From an uncultured Cellvibrio sp. (GTDB taxonomy: Bacteria; Pseudomonadota; Gammaproteobacteria; Pseudomonadales; Cellvibrionaceae): a DNA stretch of 64,000 bases. The position numbers and the translations under genes were made by a program. Each line of letters starts with the position of its first letter. Position 1 is the first letter of the stretch. The DNA lies in contig CALFXJ010000037.1 of the NCBI GenBank assembly GCA_937958105.1, positions 62,001-126,000 on the forward strand. Reading direction: 5' to 3'. The notes beneath the pieces are model-generated. The model saw only the letters and a program-made list of their open reading frames with translations, was not told the origin of the DNA and made no database searches. Positions 58,265 to 64,000 of the stretch are shown here, piece by piece.

Positions 58265-60277
58265 CTACATCTCTCTGGCCAGTCTGGCCCGACGCACCAG
58301 CTGGATAAACTCGGTGCGATAACCATAATCATCAGCCCCTTTGGTTTTCTGGGCGAGGGCGATGACATCGTCATAGCTGTAGTTGCCGATAAAATCGCTG
58401 CCGCGTAACAGTTGAGCAAAACCTGCCACAGCCGTCGCAAATCCGGCTTCCTGCTGCAGCGAATCCGCTGCGATGCTTCCGTCCAGTCTGACCAACTGGT
58501 TTGCTGCAATGGGCTGCTCGATCAGCTGCGATTGCGCTTCCCCCGGCAACTTGTAACGTATCCGCAAAAACGCATATTCATCGCTGGTATTTTTGATGGC
58601 CGTGGTCGGTGGGGTGTAACGGCTGGGTTCCAGCAAGGGGTTGCCTTCTCCAACAGGGGTTATTTCATAGATAGCGGTCACGCTGTGGCCTGCGCCGATA
58701 TCCCCGGCGTCCACTTTATCGTTATTGAAATCCTCGCGGTTCAGTGCGCGGGTTTCGTAACCGATCAACCGATACTCCGCTACGGTTGCCGGATTAAACT
58801 CCACCTGGATTTTCACGTCGTTGGCGATGGGGAAGAGCGTGGAGGTCGCCTCATGCACGAGAACTTTCTGCGCCTCACTGAGCGTGTCGATATAAGCCGC
58901 GACGCCGTTGCCGTGCTGAGCCAGTGTCTGCATCATCGCATCCTGGTAATTGCCCTGGCCGAAGCCAAGCACCGACAGGTAAATACCCTGGTCGCGCTTG
59001 CGCTCAACGAGCGTTTTCAAATCGCTGTCGCCGGTAGGGCCTACATTAAAGTCACCGTCGGTGGCGAGGATGATGCGGTTAACCGCCTTCGCATCATAGT
59101 TCGCCTCCGCTAACTGATAAGCGCGCATGATGCCTTCCGCCCCTGCGGTGGAACCGCCCGCCTGCAGCTGCCGTACCGCCGTGAGAATTTTCTGTTTCTC
59201 TTTAACCGGCGTGGGCTCCAGCACGGTGCCGGCTGCTCCCGCGTAAACCACGATAGCCACGGTGTCATCCGGTTTTAAGGTATCCAGCAGCAGCTCCATG
59301 GATTGCTGTACCAGCGGCAGTTTGTCGGAGCTGTACATGGAGCCGGAGACGTCCAGCAGAAACACCAGATTGCTGCGTGGGATAGCATTGGCCGGCAGCT
59401 GATAACCCTTGATCCCGATGTGGATCAATTTATTGCCGGCTTTCCAGGGAGAATCTGTCACTACGACGCTGGGCAAAAAGGGCTCTTTACTGCTGGCCGG
59501 CAGCGGATACTGGTAATCAAAATAATTAATCAGTTCTTCCACACGCACGGCATCTTTTGGTGGCAGTCGGCCGTTGTTGAGACTGCGCCGCACAAAGCTG
59601 TAAGACGCCGTATCCACGTCGATAGAGAAGGTCGACACCGGCACTTCACTGACGGCCTTGACGGTATTTTCCTGAAACTCTGCGAAGCGATCCCGGGATT
59701 CAGCAGGTGGTGGCAGCATGAGCGTATCACGGGCCGCAGCGATGGCTGCCTGAGGTCGCGCCGGCATGGCGGTGAGCACTTTCTCCCTCGCTTCTCTTTG
59801 GGTCGCTATCTGCCGCGCCAGACGTACGGGCGCTTCAGCCTCGCGACGGCTGTACTCCGGTGCAGCGGCGGTTGCCAGCTCGGGTTCGGCCGGCACTGGC
59901 ATCTGCACGAGAGTTTCATCAAAGGTAGCGCTGGTGTGTATGGGCATCTGCTGAAACAGCAGCACACCAACTACGGCGAGGCTGCAGGTTGCCAGGCCGC
60001 TGATCAGCAATTTTTTCTGAGGAAAGTTAAACGCATTCATGGGAGCTGTCCTGTCTGGGTTGTGAGTACCCGTAAGACGAAGCCGCAGCAGAAATCCTTG
60101 GATCCAGGAAGATTTTTTTTGCGGCTGAGCGGCATCTTCGCTCGACTGCTGTTCTGCCGCCTGAGCTTCCTGTACCGCATCAAATTCCATCAGCGCCAGG
60201 TTTATCGCGCGCTTTCTGGCAGCGCTGTCCGGTTCTGGCTTGATATCAAAGGCTTTGTTGATCAGGTCGTCAGTCAT
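58265..60277 (-). CDS. VWA-domain membrane protein (YfbK-like), coupled to an ECF sigma factor
   Basis: 670 residues. A hydrophilic N-terminus (1-90) precedes one transmembrane helix (about 94-112, LLISGLATCSLAVVGVLLFQQM), placing the rest in the periplasm. It contains a DUF3520-type von Willebrand region: TFSIDVDTASYSFVRRSLNNGRLPP, VWA MIDAS NLVFLLDVSGSMYSSDKL (Asp-X-Ser-X-Ser) and RIILATDGDFNVGPTGD. Its ATG overlaps the sigma factor's stop (ATGA), so the cytoplasmic N-terminus may act as an anti-sigma factor; that is inference. Confidence 0.82.
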   Translation of the reverse strand: MTDDLINKAFDIKPEPDSAARKRAINLALMEFDAVQEAQAAEQQSSEDAAQPQKKSSWIQGFLLRLRLTGTHNPDRTAPMNAFNFPQKKLLISGLATCSLAVVGVLLFQQMPIHTSATFDETLVQMPVPAEPELATAAAPEYSRREAEAPVRLARQIATQREAREKVLTAMPARPQAAIAAARDTLMLPPPAESRDRFAEFQENTVKAVSEVPVSTFSIDVDTASYSFVRRSLNNGRLPPKDAVRVEELINYFDYQYPLPASSKEPFLPSVVVTDSPWKAGNKLIHIGIKGYQLPANAIPRSNLVFLLDVSGSMYSSDKLPLVQQSMELLLDTLKPDDTVAIVVYAGAAGTVLEPTPVKEKQKILTAVRQLQAGGSTAGAEGIMRAYQLAEANYDAKAVNRIILATDGDFNVGPTGDSDLKTLVERKRDQGIYLSVLGFGQGNYQDAMMQTLAQHGNGVAAYIDTLSEAQKVLVHEATSTLFPIANDVKIQVEFNPATVAEYRLIGYETRALNREDFNNDKVDAGDIGAGHSVTAIYEITPVGEGNPLLEPSRYTPPTTAIKNTSDEYAFLRIRYKLPGEAQSQLIEQPIAANQLVRLDGSIAADSLQQEAGFATAVAGFAQLLRGSDFIGNYSYDDVIALAQKTKGADDYGYRTEFIQLVRRARLAREM

Positions 60278-60819
60278 AGTTGTGCCTCCTGCAGGTCGGC
60301 GGAGGAGTTCTGGAGAAGAAGTAATTGCTTGCGGATTTCATGCAGGCGCCAGGACACGGTGCTTTCCTTGATCGACAGGATCTGAGCAGCTTCGGCGTGG
60401 GTCATGCCTTCACCGTGAACCAGCAGGGCGGTTTCCTTGAAGCCTTCGGCCATGTCATCAAGGATGCCGAGGACCTGTTGCAGATACACGTTGAGTTCGC
60501 CCGAATGACCACGCTGGTCCGGCTCTTCTTCCTGTGTCTGGTCCTCGCCCCAATGGCGCGACTGGCTGCGCTGCCAGTCTTTCGCACAGTTGATCACCAA
60601 CCGGTAAAGCCAGGTAGTAAAAGCTGACTCAAAACGAAACTGACCCAGCGTGCGGGCCAGTTTGATGCAGGCCTGCTGGGTAACATCTTCGGCATCAGCA
60701 TGGCTCCCGCACCACTTGCAGGCGAAGCGGAAGACCGTGTCATAGTAAGTAGTGAGCAGCGTCTCGAAGGCAGCTCTGTCGCCGCCCTGGGCGAGACGGA
60801 TCATGTCAGTATCAGACAT
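60274..60819 (-). CDS. ECF-type RNA polymerase sigma factor
   Basis: 181 residues from MSDTDMIRLAQGGDRAAFETLLTTYYDTVFRFACKWCGSHADAEDVTQQACIKLARTL (region 2, residues about 1-58). FTTWLYRLVINCAKDW ends region 2 and, after an acidic linker, LLVHGEGMTHAEAAQILSIKESTVSWRLHEIRKQL is region 4. The frame is open to 60834, but this start matches the family. It should direct transcription of its own operon with the VWA protein. Confidence 0.88.
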   Translation of the reverse strand: MSDTDMIRLAQGGDRAAFETLLTTYYDTVFRFACKWCGSHADAEDVTQQACIKLARTLGQFRFESAFTTWLYRLVINCAKDWQRSQSRHWGEDQTQEEEPDQRGHSGELNVYLQQVLGILDDMAEGFKETALLVHGEGMTHAEAAQILSIKESTVSWRLHEIRKQLLLLQNSSADLQEAQL

Positions 60820-61442
60820 CCGCAATGCAACCAATCAGTTGTTTGAAGGTAGGACGCAGCAAGTCGGTAAATCCTTGGTGGCAATTATTCTTATAGCAGA
60901 CCTTTGTTCGCCTGGATGGTGCGGCCCGTCTTCGTAAGCCCGGCGCGTAGATCCCCCGGAACGGGTGGGCCCGCTTATACAGTCTTTGGCGCGCGACGGA
61001 CAAGGTGTTTTTTCAACAGCTGTGTATTTTTCAAAATTGATCACGTGCAAAACGCCAAGTTGTCTCGTGTCGGTTTTTTTTACGTGACATTGCCGTCGGT
61101 GTTGCAGTCGTCGGAACGGCGGCGCCAGGCTGTACGCCACCGTAATCCCTGTAGGGCGGCCTTGTTAAATCTCCAAAAGACTTCTTTCAGTGTGTCGCCA
61201 AAGTTTACATTGCGTGGCGCGCGTTATTATTCCAGTCGGTTCTTTTTACAAGCTTTTCCCTCTAAATGTGAGCTAAGCGGCATTAACACCCTGTTTTCAG
61301 CGGGTTTTGCCTAGTTGGCCCGCTTAATGCAGTGTTAGGGTTACGCGCCATGGTAGAAGCTCAATGGTGTGAGAAATCAACAACGTGAACTTTTGCCGGC
61401 CGTACAACAGGTCGGATAGCTGTGTCTAAAGGAAGAACAACT
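60820..61442. other. About 620 bp without a supported gene
   Basis: The region lies between the divergent sigma-factor gene and the PEP-CTERM gene. Short open frames exist in it but none has a family match, a good ribosome-binding site and sensible composition together. T-rich stretches occur, but I see no clear terminator or promoter. Confidence 0.55.
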
Positions 61443-61955
61443 ATGAACTTTCAATGGTTTAAAAAACTGATCGCCGTATCAGCTTTGCTGTTCAGTGCCA
61501 GCGGCTATGCTGCTGTGATCACTGACGTTAAGGATGTAGACACGTTTGTAGACTGGTGGGACAGCACCAGCTGGACTCACGACATCAATGATGATGGCTT
61601 TGCGCTGGGTAGCGCTCAAAGTGCGACCTTGTCCATTGAATTCTGGGATGATGGCGGTCTCCTCGACCTGGGTGAGCTTGCCACTATCGTTGTAGGAACC
61701 ATAGATTTTCTGGACGGTTCTTTTGTTTATGTGCCCACCAAGGACTGGACGGGTGCATTGGGTCTGAACTCACTGGTTGCACTCAACACCACTGGCTTGC
61801 TGACCGTAAAAGTGTGGAGTGACCTTGGTGACTTCTACATCGGTAAATCTACATTGGAAGTAGTAACCGCTTCAGTACCGGAACCCGGTTCTTTAGCGTT
61901 GCTCGCCCTCGGGCTGATCGGCTTGGGATTGCTGAGAAGGAAGAGCGCTCCTTAA
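61443..61955 (+). CDS. PEP-CTERM sorting domain protein
   Basis: 170 residues from the ATG at 61443 (GGAAGA before it). A signal peptide (1-23, ending GYA-A) is followed by a beta-rich body with Asp/Trp stretches (VDTFVDWWDSTSWTHDINDDGF, LSIEFWDDGG). The C-terminal sorting signal is VPEPGSLALLALGLIGLGLLRRK: the PEP motif, a hydrophobic helix and basic end. Such proteins are processed by exosortase and exported to the cell surface or matrix. Confidence 0.9.
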   Translation: MNFQWFKKLIAVSALLFSASGYAAVITDVKDVDTFVDWWDSTSWTHDINDDGFALGSAQSATLSIEFWDDGGLLDLGELATIVVGTIDFLDGSFVYVPTKDWTGALGLNSLVALNTTGLLTVKVWSDLGDFYIGKSTLEVVTASVPEPGSLALLALGLIGLGLLRRKSAP

Positions 61956-61998
61956 TACGGAACAAGGATGATCTTTTAACAAGGTTGTTAGCCCCCCG

Positions 61999-62022
61999 AA
62001 ACCCGCCTTTGGCGGGTTTTTT
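61999..62022 (+). terminator. Strong intrinsic terminator after the PEP-CTERM gene
   Basis: The stem AACCCGCC/GGCGGGTT with a TTT loop (61999-62018) is followed by TTTT. A textbook hairpin with T-run, 44 bp after the stop codon. Confidence 0.9.
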
Positions 62023-62109
62023 CGTTTCTGCACTTATGCCATCAGCGGCCCGCGTTCGGCTCCTGCTTCCTTTATAATCCCGCTTCACCTATCGATTCCG
62101 GGAGTGCCC

Positions 62110-62928
62110 GTGTCCAACTCGCCTGTGCTGATAGACAGCCACTGTCATTTTGATTTTCCTGTCTTTGATGCTGACCGCGCCGCAGTCTGGGCGGCGGCCA
62201 ATGCCAATGGGGTCAGTCAGATGATCATTCCGGGTGTCGCGCCGGAACAATGGAGCACGGCTGCACAGGTGAGTAGGGAATTTCCGGGGATCTTCAGGGC
62301 GGCGGGTATTCATCCCTGGTGGGTAAAGGGACTGCTGAGCGGGGATGATTCCCAGGCCCGCGTGGATGAGCTGCGCGAAGCTCTGCGGCGTGAGCTGGTG
62401 ACCGGCTCCTGTGTCGCGCTCGGAGAATGCGGGCTGGACAAGCTCAAAGAGGTAAATCTGGAACAGCAGCAGAGGTTATTTGCTATGCAGGTGGAGCTGG
62501 CGAGTGAGCTTGAGCTGCCCCTGATCATCCATTGCTGCAAGGCGCACAATGAAGTCATTGCGCTGCTGCGCCGCCATCGCCTTCCGGCGGGTGGCGTGAT
62601 CCACGCATTCAGCGGCAGCACACAGATTGCAAAAACCTATGTCGAACTGGGATTTCGGCTGGGGATCGGCGGCACCATTACCTATGAACGGGCCCGCAAA
62701 ACCCGGCAGGCTGTGGCGAATGTCCCCCTGACTGCGCTGCTGCTGGAAAGTGATGCCCCGGATATGCCGCTCTGCGGTCGACAGGGGGAGCGCAACAGTC
62801 CACAGTACCTGCCGGACATCGCGCAGGTGCTTGCACAGCTGCGCGGGCAACCTCTCGAGGAGATTATTCTTCAGACCAGTGACAACAGTCGCCGCCTGTT
62901 CAATCTGCCCCAGGAGGTACTGCTGTGA
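62110..62928 (+). CDS. TatD family metal-dependent hydrolase
   Basis: 272 residues. Metal ligands are visible: DSHCHFD (H-x-H), ALGECGLD (Glu), LPLIIHCCKAHNE (His), GGVIHAFSGS (His) and LLLESDAPDMPL (Asp). GTG codons at 62104 and 62110 are both possible starts; the second has GGGAG at a better spacing. TatD proteins are 3'-5' DNases or deacylases in DNA repair or tRNA/protein quality control. Coupled to csdE by GTGA. Confidence 0.9.
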   Translation: MSNSPVLIDSHCHFDFPVFDADRAAVWAAANANGVSQMIIPGVAPEQWSTAAQVSREFPGIFRAAGIHPWWVKGLLSGDDSQARVDELREALRRELVTGSCVALGECGLDKLKEVNLEQQQRLFAMQVELASELELPLIIHCCKAHNEVIALLRRHRLPAGGVIHAFSGSTQIAKTYVELGFRLGIGGTITYERARKTRQAVANVPLTALLLESDAPDMPLCGRQGERNSPQYLPDIAQVLAQLRGQPLEEIILQTSDNSRRLFNLPQEVLL

Positions 62929-63338
62929 TCACCGACAATCTGAGCGCAGTATCGCTGGCCCGTCTGCAGGAAGCGGATAACTGGCAAAGCAAGTACCGGC
63001 TGATTATGGAGTGGGGACAACTGATCTCACCTAAGCCAGAATTGCGCGAGCCAGCGAATGCCATCAGAGGATGTGAAGCTGCAGCATGGATGACACATGT
63101 CTGCATCGATGGTCACCACCGCTTTGCCTTTGACAGCGACAGCCGGGTGATCAAAGGGCTGGCGGCGCTGTTACTGGCGCACATTGACAATAAAACCGAC
63201 GCCGAGCTTGCCCGGCTGAACCTTAATGGGCTGCTGGAGGCTGCCGGGCTGGAAAAGCATATGGCCCCTTCACGCAACAACGGCTTCCGGGCGATGGTGC
63301 TGCGTGCGGGTGAGCTGCTGGAACTCCCGGTGGAATGA
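62925..63338 (+). CDS. csdE: SufE/CsdE family cysteine desulfurase sulfur acceptor
   Basis: 137 residues from a GTG overlapping the TatD stop (GTGA). The SufE fold is recognised by WQSKYRLIMEWGQLI (near 22-36) and the sulfur-accepting Cys in AIRGCEAAAWMTHV (near residue 50), and by RVIKGLAALLLAHIDNKTDAEL. CsdE takes sulfur from the cysteine desulfurase CsdA and, with TcdA (CsdL), works in tRNA t6A dehydration. Its neighbour tcdA supports CsdE rather than SufE. Confidence 0.87.
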   Translation: MITDNLSAVSLARLQEADNWQSKYRLIMEWGQLISPKPELREPANAIRGCEAAAWMTHVCIDGHHRFAFDSDSRVIKGLAALLLAHIDNKTDAELARLNLNGLLEAAGLEKHMAPSRNNGFRAMVLRAGELLELPVE

Positions 63339-63356
63339 CATTGAGTCGGCAAAACC

Positions 63357-64000
63357 TTACAACGCGTTAACCTGTTGTAGATAGCGTTCGATCGCTTTAT
63401 TGGCTGCGAGGAATCCGAAACTGCCGGTGACCATGACGGAAGAGCCGAAGCCGCCGGCGCAATCCAGCTTTACCCCCTCCTGCAACACCTGCTTGCTCAT
63501 GCATACGGAACCGTCCGGTTTTGGATACACCATCTGTTCGGTGGAGTAGACGGCGTCCACGCGGAATTTACGCTGTTTATCGCGGGCGAAGTGATAGTGG
63601 CGATACAGCTGGGTGCGAATCTTCGCCAGCATCGGATCGCTTTCGGTACGGCCCAGATCGTCAACACGGATCAGTTGCGGATTGCGTTTGCCACCCGATG
63701 AGCCCACCAGGATCAGGCGGATTTTCATAGCGCTGCAGTAAGCCACCAGTCGCGCCTTGATGTGTGCCGCATCCATCGCATCAATTACAACGTGATGCTG
63801 CTTGCCGATCAGGGAGGCCATGTTGTCCTGATCAATAAAGTCCTCTATTACATGCAGGCGGATTTCCGGATTGATGTCGCGCAGACGCTCGCTGATGACC
63901 TGATTCTTGGAGCGGCCGATCTGCGAGGCGAGGGCATGGGATTGGCGGTTGGTGTTAGTTACGCAGACATCATCCAGCTCGATGAGCGTCAGCTCGCCCA
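63357..64000 (-). CDS. tcdA: tRNA threonylcarbamoyladenosine dehydratase TcdA (partial)
   Basis: The C-terminal 214 residues are visible; the N-terminus lies beyond the right edge. The reading frame enters as GELTLIELDDVCVTNTNRQ, the E1-like adenylation motif, and continues with SERLRDINPEIRLHVIEDFI, VIDAMDAAHIKARL and the family C-terminus GFGSSVMVTGSFGFLAANKAIERYL. TcdA makes cyclic t6A at tRNA position 37. It is convergent with csdE, 18 bp apart. Confidence 0.93.
   Translation of the reverse strand, partial: GELTLIELDDVCVTNTNRQSHALASQIGRSKNQVISERLRDINPEIRLHVIEDFIDQDNMASLIGKQHHVVIDAMDAAHIKARLVAYCSAMKIRLILVGSSGGKRNPQLIRVDDLGRTESDPMLAKIRTQLYRHYHFARDKQRKFRVDAVYSTEQMVYPKPDGSVCMSKQVLQEGVKLDCAGGFGSSVMVTGSFGFLAANKAIERYLQQVNAL

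Noticed and set aside
60835..61140. 101-codon minus-strand frame upstream of the sigma factor
   Set aside because: No ribosome-binding site or family resemblance; composition is Arg/Pro/Ser-rich as in a random frame.
1..64000. CRISPR array, tRNA or rRNA genes
   Set aside because: No regularly spaced repeats and no tRNA- or rRNA-like sequence were noticed on reading.

Overview
The window looks like part of a gammaproteobacterial chromosome, most likely of the Cellvibrio/Saccharophagus kind. This is inferred from gene content (a nagK-nagP-nagX / nagB-II-nagA / LacI-type nagR cluster, RdgC, FklB, MotAB, CsdE/TcdA, a PEP-CTERM protein), not from a marker gene. One intact-looking transposable (Mu-like) siphovirus prophage of about 37.7 kb is inserted in it.

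Left host segment (1-20338). On the minus strand: the 5' part of purE, a secreted EF-hand protein, rdgC, fklB, an AI-2E family permease and a feoA-feoB-cysteine-rich protein iron(II) operon. Then a DUF3014 membrane protein (plus strand) and the N-acetylglucosamine catabolic locus: nagK, nagP and nagX (plus), nagB-II and nagA (minus), and the regulator nagR (minus). Two identical 12-bp palindromes (GACAACGTTGTC), one before nagK and one before nagB-II, are the expected NagR operators. Next come a secreted SMP-30-like beta-propeller, a DUF1244 protein, motA-motB, trxC, a uracil-DNA-glycosylase family gene and the front part of a DUF1993 gene.

Prophage (20339-58062). It splits the DUF1993 gene. 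Joining the two halves across a 6-bp duplicated target (AGGAAA) restores a 169-residue protein in frame, which fixes both ends to the base. The ends are 5'-TGA...TCA-3' with matching inverted repeats. The centre (about 48.6 kb) holds a CI-type repressor (minus) facing a BcepMu-gp16-like regulator (plus). The early operon runs right (plus): small DNA-binding proteins, a DUF3102 protein, the DDE transposase A and ATPase B, DUF3164, an HD hydrolase, a TraR/DksA-type zinc finger, a DnaT-like protein, GemA/gp16 and a Mor-family activator. The late genes run left (minus): holin, lytic transglycosylase, Rz/Rz1 spanins, small and large terminase, portal, head morphogenesis, protease/scaffold, capsid, tail tube, tail chaperones, tape measure, tail tip, and accessory genes (an SRAP/YedK homologue and a PutAbiC-like membrane protein) at the left end. 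There is one tail-tube gene, a long tape measure and no sheath gene, so the virion should be a siphovirus.

The most interesting observation is a perfect 20-bp palindrome (ATTTTGACACGTGTCAAAAT) found three times in the phage. Each copy lies 56-73 bp upstream of the first gene of a late operon and is followed by a conserved ACA...CGCGC spacer and a -10-like element. One copy lies between divergent genes and appears to serve promoters in both directions. I infer that these are the binding sites of the phage's Mor-like activator.

Right host segment (58069-64000): the tail of the DUF1993 gene, a VWA-domain membrane protein translationally coupled to an ECF sigma factor, a PEP-CTERM protein with a strong terminator, a TatD hydrolase, csdE and the partial tcdA gene.
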